A stretch of 64,000 nucleotides of DNA from Bacillota bacterium (lineage in GTDB: Bacteria > Bacillota > Clostridia > Lachnospirales > Lachnospiraceae), in the NCBI GenBank assembly GCA_023434365.1, contig JAEYSV010000002.1:62001-126000 (forward strand), read 5' to 3'. Shown here one piece after another: positions 50,101-59,232 of the stretch. Below the pieces are notes generated by a model that was not told the DNA's origin, did not search any database, and saw only the letters and a program-made list of their open reading frames with translations. A program made the position numbers and the translations under genes. Numbering within the stretch: position 1 is the first letter of the stretch; each line of letters starts with the position of its first letter.

Positions 50101-50919
50101 CAAATAAAACTCCTGATATGTCGATAACTGTAATAATCCCTCAACAAACCGCTGTTCCTTTTCAAGCACCGGTAGATATAGAGAAGGTCCCCCATTACCA
50201 TTAGAGAGATCAAGCGCCTCATTCATTACCATTGCAATGTCATTAATAATTGCCTTTACATACTTTAGAAGATACGGCATAAACTGTGCCTGATTCAAAT
50301 CCTCTTCTGATTGCAGATCAAAATTCTTTTTACAATTGTTTAACCAAAGCTCTGGCCAAGGATAACTAATCGAAAACCGATATAAACTTAGGATTAATTC
50401 TTCTAACCCCGCATCATTTTTTCCAGGCGTGTATTTTTCCACTAGCTCCACAAATGGTTTCTCTAGCTTTTCATACTTCTCTTCAAGCACAGTCTTTATT
50501 ACATCAGATTTGATAAGCACAAGCTCCGTTTCATCAGCCACACGAAAGCTTGGGTCTAAATCTATCGTATTAAAATAATTCCGAATGATATAGAGACAAA
50601 AACTATGGATTGTTGTAATCTGAGCAGTATTTAATAGTACGAGTTGTTGTTGTAGATGCTCATTCTCCGGCTCTTCTACCAGCTTTTTTTCGATTGCAGC
50701 ACCAATACGCTGTTTCATCTCAGAAGCCGCTGCATTGGTAAATGTTACGATAATCAAGTGATCAATATCAATCGGACAATCATGATCAGTAATCATTTGA
50801 ATTATTCTCTCAACCAATACTGCCGTTTTACCAGAACCAGCTGCAGCAGATACTAAAATATTACGTTTCCTTAAGTCAATAACTTTCTGTTGATCCACCG
50901 TCCATATTGTCTTGCTCAT
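47104..50919 (-). CDS. addA: ATP-dependent helicase/nuclease subunit A
   Basis: A 1271-residue UvrD-type helicase fused to a RecB-like nuclease. Motif I is SAAAGSGKTAVLVERI (residues about 24-40), Walker B is ILIDEYQDSN, and motifs VGDVKQSIYKFR, SIHKSKGLEFPVVFV and LYVALTRAKEKL follow. The nuclease motif VLLDYKTDK lies near the C-terminus. With AddB it forms the RecBCD-like complex that processes double-strand breaks to a recombinogenic 3' tail. A pentapeptide-repeat linker (about 1064-1098) precedes the nuclease part. The start overlaps the end of addB by 44 bases. Confidence 0.96.
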   Translation of the reverse strand: MSKTIWTVDQQKVIDLRKRNILVSAAAGSGKTAVLVERIIQMITDHDCPIDIDHLIIVTFTNAAASEMKQRIGAAIEKKLVEEPENEHLQQQLVLLNTAQITTIHSFCLYIIRNYFNTIDLDPSFRVADETELVLIKSDVIKTVLEEKYEKLEKPFVELVEKYTPGKNDAGLEELILSLYRFSISYPWPELWLNNCKKNFDLQSEEDLNQAQFMPYLLKYVKAIINDIAMVMNEALDLSNGNGGPSLYLPVLEKEQRFVEGLLQLSTYQEFYLQLSNLSFDRLPGKKDPMVDPDVKERVKALRDNVKNSLKKLAESFFYQSPEAMAADILNTKVPMSELIDLTIAFMEEFKKRKEERGVVDFNDLEHFALNILTQYNEETQTYQRTVVAEELSEFYTEILIDEYQDSNLVQEIILNSISKETLGQPNVFMVGDVKQSIYKFRMAKPELFLEKYKSYLLEDSLYQKIDLHKNFRSRSVVLNPINYIFERVMLETLGDITYDEKAALHVGADYPEDLEGTSKDTELILIGEYSAMSNEQSVQFVESLHSDEEDLADYTEKELEAKAIAKRIKELMDPNHGLKLSVRGTNEFNEVAYSSRPVRYSDIVILLRSLSGWTEVMVDVLMSEGIMAYAQTQTGYFQTIEIRTVLNLLKIIDNPRQEIALAAVLHGPMYGFTSEELALIKIGRKNYELYQALLTYPESVDAIPSLVDKITHFQIKLNEYRHMATYLPIYELLQHVITDTNYYAYVKAMPAGERRAANIDMLIKRAIDFESTSYSGLFDFNRYVEKLNKYEIDFGEAQTNSEADNAVRIMSIHKSKGLEFPVVFVAGMAKGFNNQDANSPVVLHASLGIGPDSIDGTYRTKTPTLIKKAIARLIRLENLAEELRVLYVALTRAKEKLIMTGFIKKPEKCIQRIVNEGGQITYQELTSASSYMDWVLLCLREDRVFREVMQELGEGAWSDALISNQRNDAPFSYRLEDVLGLMTRETHIQVEKARFKQELLNWDVNQVWNEQIRDELIKTLNYRYPYAKEVKLKGKVSVSELKRIGQELDYEESEVLIPTIEVTKEQSEKDVPEKDVKDKDVKDKEQPEKEQPEKEQPATISGAELGSLYHRILQFIDLSALKSEDDIKVILDRMSETGQIEKEQLNAIDSGKIWTFISHPVGQRMKSAQLRKQLYREQPFVLGQPASSIHPSYQSEEMVLVQGIIDVFWEEEDGLVLLDYKTDKVFSIKELVRRYQIQLDYYKKALEQMTLKPVKEVYIYSITLGKAIRL
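47626..47730 (-). repeat. Seven 15-bp tandem repeats coding a charged linker in AddA
   Basis: Consecutive 15-base units (the first two identical, TGGTTGTTCCTTTTC on the plus strand) encode pentapeptides of type EKEQP and DKDVK. Later units diverge in step. The repeat is in frame and probably forms a flexible spacer. Confidence 0.9.
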
Positions 50920-53900
50920 CGAACATTCCCTCCTTACTTAGTTTTTCATATTCACGTCCGTTATCTAAATTATCGATTTTTGTAGGTTTATCAATATCTT
51001 CCTCTGCTTGACTTTTATCTAGATATTCCAGCACTTGGCTTTTATCAAGTTTAGCCAATTTGCGATACGTATTGCCCGGCAGCTTTTGATCAAAACCGCA
51101 TACTCCTCCAAATTCACAGTATTCACATGGAGTAGTGTCTCCAAGTTTGTACGGACGAACGCTGGCATTCCCTTCTAAGATTTCACAACCAAACTGCTGC
51201 ACCTTATCCATTACATAATTTCTAAGTCTTCCAAACTGCGCTTGGCTAATGGTAGAAGATCGTTTCCCTATCTCCCCAGTTTTATCTGTTTCTACCGGGA
51301 TGACAATCGATTTGGTACTTCCCTTAAGCCTCTCTTCCTCATCCATTACAAATGATTGGTCCATGGCCTTAATGACTTCTTCTCTCGCATTGACGAGCCC
51401 ATTCATTTTAAGCTTCTTTAACATATCTTCGCTAATCTGCTCTACATACGAAGGACTATTTACATCCACTTCAGGTTTATCAATCATTGGATCATTCATA
51501 TTGTAATAAAAGATACCCGCAGGTATTACAATCTTATCGTGTTTTTGTTCTTCTATCTCCATTGCTGCACTAAGATACACGACAAGCTGAAGTTGAAGTC
51601 CATAATATACCTTACTCATATCAAGTTCGGTATTACCAGACTTATAATCAACAATCCGTACCATTTTCGCCTCTTCAGTCTCATACATGTCTACCCGGTC
51701 AATGCGGCCTTGAAGCTGCATACTACTACCGTCTTGTAAAGGAATATCCACCGAATTCAGGTGACTTAGCCCTGTAAAATGAAGCTCAAAGCCCGTTGGT
51801 TCAAACTCCCCACTCTTAACATGCTCACACAGTGCCCAGATTGTTCGCTTTAGTATACGCTCCACTCGTTTTATCATATACTCGTTTCTCTTGGAGCTTA
51901 GTAAAATAGTGTTATTATAGGTTTCCGCTGCTTCTTTCACACACTCCGCTGCCATCTCGTCTCGTTTTTCTTCGGGAATTGTCCGCCAGTTATATTGACT
52001 CACTCTTAACCGTTTCGAAAATAGCTCCATGGCTTCATGGAATATGGATCCAAGATCTGGAGCAGCAAGCTCATATTCCTGTCTGGTAGTTAACTCTAAC
52101 CCATAACTTAAAAAGTGTGCATACGCGCAAGCTGCATATTTTTCAAGCCTTGTCACACTATTATTTAGATTCTTTCCATAGAGTGCCATTGCCACGGCTT
52201 TGCTTATACTAATCTCAGAGGCTTCATAGAAGGCTGCATCTATTAACAATTGTAACAGCCCTTCTTTTCCCTCCTGCTTTTTATACCAGCTATATAATTC
52301 TTTGAATAACGCATCCTCTTCCCCAGTATAATTACGTAGTCTTTCTACCAGATAACCTTGTCCTTCGTCAGCACCTAAAACACCCAGAATATCTTTGTCT
52401 TCGATCATTTCCAGATCAATTACAGAAAGTCTTGGGAACAACTTTAGGATTCGATTAATCAAATAAGAACTACGCAATGTTTTACCACCGCTATCAACCT
52501 TACTGTAGAGTAAATAAAGACGCTTCATAGGTTTCGTCAGGTTCAGATACAGGTAAAACTGCTCAATATACGCATTCTGTCTTTTCGTAGGAGCCATTTC
52601 CACAGAATTCTCACTTAATAACTCACGCTCCATATCACTTATAATGCCCCCATGATTCGAGGTAGAAGGAACAATCCCATCATTAACTCCAATGAAGAAT
52701 AATGCTTTAATATCCTTTAAGCGGGTTCTTTGTATATCCCCTACAACTACCTGATCTATGCCAGGAGGAATGAGTCCCACCTGTAATTCACTCAAACCAG
52801 AATCGAGTAAATCCTTATACTCCCTTACAGTAACCACCTCGTCACCGAGTAACTCCATCATCTTATCCAATAACTCCATTACTGCCTGATACACCTGAGT
52901 ATACTCTTTGGCAAGCAAAGGCTGCTCTTGTTGTTCAAACCGACTACTCATTTGCAACAATTTCTCTTCCATCCGATTCTCTTTAAGAAACTGTATTAGT
53001 ACCTCTGTCTGTTCTTTAATGGTAGCGTTCTCTTTTGTAATACGTCGTATATCGTCAATCTGCTCTATAATACGGACACGCTGTTCATTTAAGTCCTGCA
53101 AAGAGATTTCTCCCTTGCTTCGATAAATACGCCTCCATTCCTTCTGATACGCCGAATAACCTCGAATCCCTACCGCAAGAATATAATTTTCCAATACATC
53201 GATATCCTCTTTGGAATAATCAAGCAGACCATTTCTCAAAAAGCGAAATACAGTTTCATAACTAAAGTCCTTTACCAATATATCTAATAACGAATCAATC
53301 AGCTCGGCCAATGGATTTGATTGAATTGCCTTTTTTAAGTCGATAAAACAAGGAATTCCCGCAAGATCAAACTGTCTTTTTACTATTGTCCCATAGTTCG
53401 CAATATCACCGGTAACAACCGCAATATCCTTAAATCGATAATTTTCATGCTCAACCAACCGTTTAATCTCCCTAATCGTATATAGAACTTCCCCGGTCGG
53501 ATCCTTGGCAACCCGAATACTTATGTCGTCCTGCTCCTTCTCATAGGTATGAAAAGGATAGCGAAACAGATTGTGCTCAAGCGCTGCAAGTGGCTTAGAT
53601 TCATGAAAACGATAAGGAGTCTGTCCCTTCATCACCCAGTATTCGTCCTCAACCTCTACCGCAGCTTCTTTGGCCAATTGATTCAGTGTCACTATCATCT
53701 TCTGGCTCATATAAAAAAGCTTGAACTCTTTATCCGCCCTAGTAAGAATCTCACGCTCGTCTATCGTTACAGTAACATAAACCTTCTTGCATAACTTCAT
53801 TAACTGTCTTACGAGCTTATTTTGCACAGGAGTAAAACCCGTAAATCCATCAAAGCAAATAACACTATTTTTTAAAATTGTAGAATCCGAGATTACATTC

Positions 53901-54454
53901 GCAAGCAACGACAAAATTTCTTCTGCCGTAATATATTTTTCCTTAATAAACTCCTGAAAGCCCTGATAAATGATACTCATATCATGAAGCTTCTGAGCTA
54001 ACATCGGTTTATGTCCGACTTTTGGAATCATTTGATGTAAGTCCTCAACAGATACGCCGTACTGGTAAAGCTCTGAGATAAATGACTTTAATTCTGATAT
54101 AAAACCCTGCCTCTTAACATTCTTTTGAAAAAGCCTTAATTCGTCTTGTTTCTTTTCAATAACCTTTTGCAAAATCATACTCTTGCCAGTGTCTTCGAGA
54201 ACCAGTCTCGTTTTCGTATTAGTCTCTTCAAACACTCGATAAGCCAATCTCAAAAAACTAAGAATATCAATATTCATAATACCATGGCGAGGATGCATGG
54301 TTACTAAGTCACGCTGCGTTTGCATCGTAAACTGCTCTGGTACAATAATAATAAAATTCGTATCCGGCTCCCTCAAAGAATCCTGGATAATTCTATCATA
54401 CAGATAATGAGACTTCCCCGCTCCACTACTTCCAAGAATTAATTGTAAAGACAT
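50876..54454 (-). CDS. addB: ATP-dependent helicase/nuclease subunit B
   Basis: A 1192-residue protein. The N-terminal ATP-binding site is LGSSGAGKSHYLYDRI. The middle is an inactivated helicase. The C-terminal nuclease has RIVDYKSGN and a cluster-binding cysteine set: one Cys in KYAACAYAHF plus CEYCEFGGVCGFD, the [4Fe-4S] staple of AddB. It gives Chi recognition and the second nuclease. A Lys/Asp-rich tail with repeats (LDKSQ) follows the cluster. It is the first gene of addBA. Confidence 0.95.
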   Translation of the reverse strand: MSLQLILGSSGAGKSHYLYDRIIQDSLREPDTNFIIIVPEQFTMQTQRDLVTMHPRHGIMNIDILSFLRLAYRVFEETNTKTRLVLEDTGKSMILQKVIEKKQDELRLFQKNVKRQGFISELKSFISELYQYGVSVEDLHQMIPKVGHKPMLAQKLHDMSIIYQGFQEFIKEKYITAEEILSLLANVISDSTILKNSVICFDGFTGFTPVQNKLVRQLMKLCKKVYVTVTIDEREILTRADKEFKLFYMSQKMIVTLNQLAKEAAVEVEDEYWVMKGQTPYRFHESKPLAALEHNLFRYPFHTYEKEQDDISIRVAKDPTGEVLYTIREIKRLVEHENYRFKDIAVVTGDIANYGTIVKRQFDLAGIPCFIDLKKAIQSNPLAELIDSLLDILVKDFSYETVFRFLRNGLLDYSKEDIDVLENYILAVGIRGYSAYQKEWRRIYRSKGEISLQDLNEQRVRIIEQIDDIRRITKENATIKEQTEVLIQFLKENRMEEKLLQMSSRFEQQEQPLLAKEYTQVYQAVMELLDKMMELLGDEVVTVREYKDLLDSGLSELQVGLIPPGIDQVVVGDIQRTRLKDIKALFFIGVNDGIVPSTSNHGGIISDMERELLSENSVEMAPTKRQNAYIEQFYLYLNLTKPMKRLYLLYSKVDSGGKTLRSSYLINRILKLFPRLSVIDLEMIEDKDILGVLGADEGQGYLVERLRNYTGEEDALFKELYSWYKKQEGKEGLLQLLIDAAFYEASEISISKAVAMALYGKNLNNSVTRLEKYAACAYAHFLSYGLELTTRQEYELAAPDLGSIFHEAMELFSKRLRVSQYNWRTIPEEKRDEMAAECVKEAAETYNNTILLSSKRNEYMIKRVERILKRTIWALCEHVKSGEFEPTGFELHFTGLSHLNSVDIPLQDGSSMQLQGRIDRVDMYETEEAKMVRIVDYKSGNTELDMSKVYYGLQLQLVVYLSAAMEIEEQKHDKIVIPAGIFYYNMNDPMIDKPEVDVNSPSYVEQISEDMLKKLKMNGLVNAREEVIKAMDQSFVMDEEERLKGSTKSIVIPVETDKTGEIGKRSSTISQAQFGRLRNYVMDKVQQFGCEILEGNASVRPYKLGDTTPCEYCEFGGVCGFDQKLPGNTYRKLAKLDKSQVLEYLDKSQAEEDIDKPTKIDNLDNGREYEKLSKEGMFDEQDNMDGGSTESY

Positions 54455-55021
54455 CTAAACGCTCCCTTCTGCCTGCTCCATACTCCCTGTTTCCCTGTTC
54501 CATTCTCCTCGTATTCCACATTCCCTGCTCCCTATTACTTCCCTTATTTTAACACATTAATAGACCAATAAACACCCCCACAAGACTCAATTCAACTTGA
54601 TTGTTACTGCCCCTTTCCCTCTCTTCACTGATCTTTTCCCTCTCTTCACTGATCTTTTCCCGCTCTTCACTGATCTTTTCCCGCTCTTCACTCTTCACTC
54701 TTACCTCTTCACTATCTTTTAAAAGCTCTTCACTGATCTTTCCGCTCTTCACTCTTCACTCTTAGTTCTTCACTGCCCTTATAGGCTCTTACCTCTTCAC
54801 TATCTTTTTTCCGCTCTTCACTCTTCACTCTTCGTTCTTCACTATCTTTTCCGCTCTTCACTCTTCGTTCTTCACTTTTTATGATCTCTGTCCCCTTTTT
54901 TTATTAAATCAATCATATTTTATATTCCACCCTAATAAGATATATAAAGTAAAAGATATTCAATTGTTACGTACCCAATTAAAGTACATAGTCAATTGAT
55001 CTGCATAATGGAGGATGAAGG
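54455..55021. repeat. Pyrimidine-rich tandem and degenerate repeats upstream of addB
   Basis: From 54621 to 54683 the 21-base unit CTCTTCACTGATCTTTTCCC(G/T) occurs three times without a gap. The motif CTCTTCACT then continues in degenerate form to about 54880. 54470-54545 also has C/T-rich repeats of the type TCCCTG. The minus strand is G/A-rich and can be read as a charged coiled coil, but the unit shifts frame and no ribosome site is seen. A 120-base AT-rich leader precedes the next gene; it has CAATTG repeats at about 54960 and 54992. Confidence 0.85.
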
Positions 55022-55477
55022 ATGTCAAAAACCAGAATCGTTGTCTTACATTTAAAAGAAATTATTTATACGGCCATTTTTGTTGCCCTCGGTATTTTAC
55101 TCATTATTTTACTTATCTTTATGTTCCTTCCAAAGGATGACTCTGCTGAGGACACTGCAAAATACAAGGCTGGCGTCTACACCTCCCAAATGGTACTTAA
55201 CAACACCGCATTAAACCTCGAAATCGTCGTTGACGAAAATGATATCAAATCTTTGCGGTTTGTGAATCTGGATGAAGCCATAACCACGATGTATCCTTTG
55301 GTAGAACCTGCTCTCACCGAAATTGAGGCTCAGCTAATTGCCGGCAAACAATTAAGTGAAATTACTCTCACACAAGACCGCCAATACACACAGACAGCTA
55401 TTTTACAAACTATCGAATCAACTCTATATAAAGCATTGCTGGAAAAACCCGAGACGACAAAAGAAGCAACTCCTTAA
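55022..55477 (+). CDS. Small membrane-anchored protein, family unknown
   Basis: A 151-residue protein with one N-terminal span (about 13-36, EIIYTAIFVALGILLIILLIF) and an outer domain that begins YKAGVYTSQMVLNN and has the pattern of FMN-binding-like or related small exported domains. I do not recognise a firm family. The ATG follows GGAGGATGAAGG. The gene stands alone with a terminator overlapping its stop. Confidence 0.65.
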   Translation: MSKTRIVVLHLKEIIYTAIFVALGILLIILLIFMFLPKDDSAEDTAKYKAGVYTSQMVLNNTALNLEIVVDENDIKSLRFVNLDEAITTMYPLVEPALTEIEAQLIAGKQLSEITLTQDRQYTQTAILQTIESTLYKALLEKPETTKEATP

Positions 55478-55494
55478 CGGAGCTGCTTCTTTTA
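55463..55494. terminator. Bidirectional terminator
   Basis: Hairpin GAAGCAACTCC / GGAGCTGCTTC with loop TTAAC, followed by TTTTATT on the plus strand and TTTTG on the minus strand. It includes the stop codon of the membrane-protein gene. Confidence 0.8.
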
Positions 55495-55538
55495 TTATTG
55501 TAGGACTCGTCCATTAGTCAAGCGAATTTCTTAATCAG

Positions 55539-55811
55539 CTAAAATAACGAAAAACGATTCCAATAGATATCCTCAAGGTTGTTCTTTACTGCCTTATAGT
55601 ATTCTTTGGCAATTTCTTCACAGATCTCTTCGTCTTTTATCTTAAGCGTAATATCTTCACCATGTCTTACTATACGCTTATCATCATGCGAATCTACCCA
55701 CTCTCTGACTTTATCTTCCCAATCAAAAATCATGGAATCCTCTAAAACATCATATTCTGTCATCTGAAACTTTACTTCTTCAATAAATTCATCAAAATCC
55801 ATTTCTATCAT
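55539..55811 (-). CDS. Small acidic hypothetical protein
   Basis: A 90-residue acidic protein rich in Glu, Asp, aromatic and hydrophobic residues (FDEFIEEVKFQM, YYKAVKNNLEDIYWNRF), with no membrane span or known motif. It follows degV by 11 bases on the same strand. The function is unknown. A start at the internal Met (residue 4) is also possible. Confidence 0.55.
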   Translation of the reverse strand: MIEMDFDEFIEEVKFQMTEYDVLEDSMIFDWEDKVREWVDSHDDKRIVRHGEDITLKIKDEEICEEIAKEYYKAVKNNLEDIYWNRFSLF

Positions 55812-55822
55812 CTCTCATACCT

Positions 55823-56710
55823 CTAATACTCAAAATATTCACTATATGGGGAATCCCCACCCAAAAATGTAATTCCAATAATCCCAGGTCCTGTATGGGC
55901 ACCTATTGCACACCCTACATAATTCTCTAAAAATTTCGTACATCCATATTTCTCAGTCAACATCTCCTTGATATCATCAAGCACATCCCTACAATCACCA
56001 TGAACGATACCTATTGTTTTATTCTCTAGGTTTATTCCATGTTCGCCGACAATCTCCACCAAACGATTTAAGGATTTACGACGTCCACGTACTTTTTCAA
56101 TAGCTTGCAAAGAACCGTCGTCTGTGACAGTAATAATTGGTTTTAAGTCTAATAGACCTCCTGCAAATGCACTCGTCCTACTTAATCGCCCACCACGATA
56201 TAGATAATCAAGTGTTTCTACAGTAAAAAAGTGCTCAATATAATCTCGGTGGTACTCAGCCGCTTTCACGATTGTATCTTTATCTGCTCCGTTTTTAAGC
56301 ATCTGAGCAGCATAATAGACAAGTATTCCAAACCCAATAGAAGCACACTTTCCATCAATAATCGTCAAATCAAACTCTGGATAGTCCTCTAAAAGTTCTC
56401 TCTTTGCCAAATTAGCTGCATTATACGTTCCGGCTATTCCAGTTGAAAAGCAAAAATAGATCAACGAATCTCCTCTTTTTGCATATGGTTCAAAGGCATT
56501 ACGAAACATATACTGGTTAACATGATATGTTTTTATATCATTTATCTCGTCACGAAGCATGCAGTAAAACTGAGATGGCATAATTGTCTCACCGTCAAGA
56601 TAATCTACTCCATTAATTACTACTGGGGTAGGTATTACCTCAAATCCATATTCCTCCCTGACTTGCATAGGCATATCTGTTGCTGAATCTGTAATAATTC
56701 GCAGTGCCAT
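55823..56710 (-). CDS. DegV-family fatty-acid-binding protein
   Basis: A 295-residue DegV protein: IITDSATDMP, then the loop IYFCFSTGIAGTYNAANLA, TLDYLYRGGRLSR and GAHTGPGIIGITF. Family members bind fatty acids or lipids and some act as FakB subunits of fatty-acid kinase; the partner FakA is not in the window. It lies 44 bases after nadE on the same strand. Confidence 0.9.
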   Translation of the reverse strand: MALRIITDSATDMPMQVREEYGFEVIPTPVVINGVDYLDGETIMPSQFYCMLRDEINDIKTYHVNQYMFRNAFEPYAKRGDSLIYFCFSTGIAGTYNAANLAKRELLEDYPEFDLTIIDGKCASIGFGILVYYAAQMLKNGADKDTIVKAAEYHRDYIEHFFTVETLDYLYRGGRLSRTSAFAGGLLDLKPIITVTDDGSLQAIEKVRGRRKSLNRLVEIVGEHGINLENKTIGIVHGDCRDVLDDIKEMLTEKYGCTKFLENYVGCAIGAHTGPGIIGITFLGGDSPYSEYFEY

Positions 56711-56754
56711 ACTTTTTCCCTCTCCCTTTTCTCTCCTTCTTTTGTAGTACTATT

Positions 56755-58707
56755 CTATGGTTCCAACTCGCTCTTAATCACCATTAACTCATTTTTCCAC
56801 AGGCCAACTGAAGCATCACTTGGCATGCGCAAATCCCCTCTTGGTGATAATGCAACACTTCCCACCTTTGGTCCATCTGGCAAACAGGACCGTTTAAACT
56901 GTTGCGAAAAGAATCGTCTAAAAAATACGTCTAACCATTTCCATATGATTGCATTATCATACATCCCATCAAATGCACAACAAGCCAATCGATAAACTTT
57001 TCTCGGTCCATACCCAAATCTCATCACATAATATAAGAAAAAATCATGCAATTCATATGGTCCGACAATATCCTCAGTGCGCTGTGCAATCTCACCATCC
57101 TGTGGTGGAAGCAATTCCGGACTAACTGGCGTATCAAGAATATCCTGTAATACTTTTTTTAGTGTTCCATTAGCAGCTGCATCCATATAATACGCTACCA
57201 AGTAACGTACGAGAGTTTTTGGCACCCCTGCATTCACTCCGTACATCGACATATGATCTCCATTGTAGGTTGCCCAACCAAGCGCCAGCTCCGACATATC
57301 TCCGGTTCCAATAACTAACCCATTCATCTGATTGGCTACATTCATCAATATCTGGGTACGTTCTCTCGCCTGAGCATTTTCATACGTTATATCATGATTG
57401 GATGGATCATGTTCAATATCTCTAAAGTGTATCGTTACCGCTTCTTTAATATTAATCTCTTTTAACGTTGCCCCGAGTTCCTTAACTAATGAACAGGCAT
57501 TTTGGTATGTGCGATCTGTTGTACCAAAACAAGGCATCGTTATTGCAATAATATCTTGCCTGCAAAGATTCAGACTATCAAATGCTTTTACTGTTACTAA
57601 TAAGGCTAGTGTAGAATCTAACCCGCCCGATATCCCAATCACAGCGGTTTTACTTCCAGTATGTTTCAGACGCTTTCTAAGACCCATTGCCTGAATATTA
57701 AGTATTTCTTCACATCGTTCCTCTCGTTCAGTCAAGTTCGATGGAACAAATGGTGCTTTATCAATGCTTCTTGTTAAGGTAATTAGATTATCTTTTTCAA
57801 AATTAATAGACTTCATTGAAAAGGAAATGGTCTGATACGTACTTTTTGAATCATTCACATACGTCATAATTCTACGTCTTTCTGCTTCAATTCTGCCCAG
57901 ATCAATCTCTGTCCACTGTAAGTCACTTCCGACTTGGAACCTCTTTGATTCACTTAGAATCGTTCCATTTTCTGCAATCATATTCTGCCCAGCATACACA
58001 ACATCCGTTGTTGATTCACCATCGCCAGCATTGGCATACAAATAGGCACAAACCGTTCTGGCTGAATGACTCTTAATTAGTTGCCTTCTATAATGTGCTT
58101 TCCCAGTAGTTTCATTGCTCGCAGATAGATTGGCAATAATTATCGCACCATTTTGGCAATGATAGGAAGACGGCGGAATAGGTACCCAGACATCCTCGCA
58201 GATTTCAACACTAAGTGAAAACAGTGGACACTCCTCACATTTGAAAATCAGATTCGTTCCAAATGGTACCTTCTGTCCATTCACAATTAAAAGCTCGGGC
58301 TCCTCATTACCAAAGGCAAAATATCTGATTTCGTAAAACTCAGAGTAATTTGGAACATTCTTCTTTGGTACAATACCAAGAATGGCTCCTCGATAAACCA
58401 CTGCAGCTACATTATAAAGTTTATTATCTTTCATCATTGGAAGTCCTACAACAGTAATCATATCTTTCTCATTGCTGTCCACTACGATTCGTTTTAGTCC
58501 CTCCAACGCATTACGCAGTAGTACCTCGTGCAAAAAAAGATCTCCACATGTATATCCAGTAATACATAACTCTGGTAATACAAGCAGCTTTGCCTTCTTC
58601 TCTGTTGCCAATTCCATCATTTTAATAATTTGATCTGTATTCTTTTCAGTATCAGCAACAACAATTTCAGGAGTTGCTGTCATTACCTTTAAAAATTTGT
58701 CTCTCAT
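56755..58707 (-). CDS. nadE: Glutamine-dependent NAD+ synthetase
   Basis: A 650-residue two-domain enzyme. The N-terminal nitrilase-type glutaminase (about 1-290) has LPELCITGYTCGDLF, a Lys in VPKKNVPNYSEFYE and the catalytic Cys in SVEICEDVWVP. The C-terminal synthetase (about 320-650) has the PP-loop GISGGLDSTLAL and GTGDMSELALGWATYNGDH. It makes NAD+ from deamido-NAD+ with glutamine as nitrogen donor. Full length. Ribosome site GGAGAAA. Confidence 0.96.
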   Translation of the reverse strand: MRDKFLKVMTATPEIVVADTEKNTDQIIKMMELATEKKAKLLVLPELCITGYTCGDLFLHEVLLRNALEGLKRIVVDSNEKDMITVVGLPMMKDNKLYNVAAVVYRGAILGIVPKKNVPNYSEFYEIRYFAFGNEEPELLIVNGQKVPFGTNLIFKCEECPLFSLSVEICEDVWVPIPPSSYHCQNGAIIIANLSASNETTGKAHYRRQLIKSHSARTVCAYLYANAGDGESTTDVVYAGQNMIAENGTILSESKRFQVGSDLQWTEIDLGRIEAERRRIMTYVNDSKSTYQTISFSMKSINFEKDNLITLTRSIDKAPFVPSNLTEREERCEEILNIQAMGLRKRLKHTGSKTAVIGISGGLDSTLALLVTVKAFDSLNLCRQDIIAITMPCFGTTDRTYQNACSLVKELGATLKEINIKEAVTIHFRDIEHDPSNHDITYENAQARERTQILMNVANQMNGLVIGTGDMSELALGWATYNGDHMSMYGVNAGVPKTLVRYLVAYYMDAAANGTLKKVLQDILDTPVSPELLPPQDGEIAQRTEDIVGPYELHDFFLYYVMRFGYGPRKVYRLACCAFDGMYDNAIIWKWLDVFFRRFFSQQFKRSCLPDGPKVGSVALSPRGDLRMPSDASVGLWKNELMVIKSELEP

Positions 58708-59010
58708 CGTTTTTCTCCGTTATCACATGCTTCAAAATACCATCGTTCCTTTGCATAGCATATGTTTTATTAAACATAGATATGTAGGTCAAGCAAAATC
58801 ATATCTGGCACAGTGTACCATTTTTAGTTTATAATTCAATTATATCTCTTTTATATCACAGTTTCATCATAATTTATACTTTTTCTAAAAAAATTCCCAT
58901 GCGTTTCGCGGCAATGCAATTCTTACGAAGCATTTTCATTTCATAGGATCGTCATGTGCATCCTCGCGGAGTATTTTTATATCCTAGGACGTAATTTCCT
59001 CGTATGATAT
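58708..59010. other. Gene-free stretch with two imperfect tandem 40-bp segments
   Basis: From 58930 to 58970 and 58971 to 59009 two adjacent segments share the pattern ATTTTcAT-TC-TAGGA-CGT-A---TCCTCG. They look like diverged copies of a small intergenic repeat. Ahead of them the sequence is AT-rich without genes. Confidence 0.5.
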
Positions 59011-59226
59011 AAAAAAAGCCAGCTTACGCTGGCTTTTATCTTATCTTATACCCGAAATGCCGGTTCCTGAATTTTGACTCCTAGCCAAAGCTAGGTGGGT
59101 TTCCGCAGGAAATACCGCTGTCTTCCGCTGCAATGGCGGCCTGACATTGGCACTCCAATATAGGAGTCCCATATTAATGTTGTAGGTTCAAAATATCAAG
59201 AGTTGTCGCACATTTCAGGAAGTTCT
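59011..59226 (-). ncRNA. Predicted structured non-coding RNA, 6S-like candidate
   Basis: About 216 bases with its own promoter and terminator. Transcribed on the minus strand, the 5' end (CCUGAAAUG) can pair with the 3' part (CAUUUCGGG) over nine base pairs. An alternative pairing of UUCCUGAA with UUCAGGAA is also possible. Inside, GACUCCUA pairs with UAGGAGUC. Local stems include CCUAGC / GCUAGG (loop UUUG) and ACUCC / GGAGU. It ends with an intrinsic terminator at 59014-59037 (AAAAGCCAGC / GCTGGCTTTT, T7). The end-to-end closing stem, size and isolated promoter fit 6S RNA, but I could not confirm the conserved central bubble. No open frame with a ribosome site is seen. It does not fit RNase P, tmRNA or SRP RNA. 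Confidence 0.6.
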
Positions 59227-59232
59227 ATGTTT

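Noticed and set aside
54549..54752. Minus-strand frame coding a charged coiled coil (EEREKIS repeats)
   Set aside because: It arises from the 21-base CT-rich repeat array. There is no ribosome site, and the array continues out of frame.
59011..59226. SRP RNA, RNase P RNA or tmRNA
   Set aside because: The SRP GGAAG/AGCAG helix-8 arrangement, RNase P core motifs and a tRNA-like end with a tag frame are not present.
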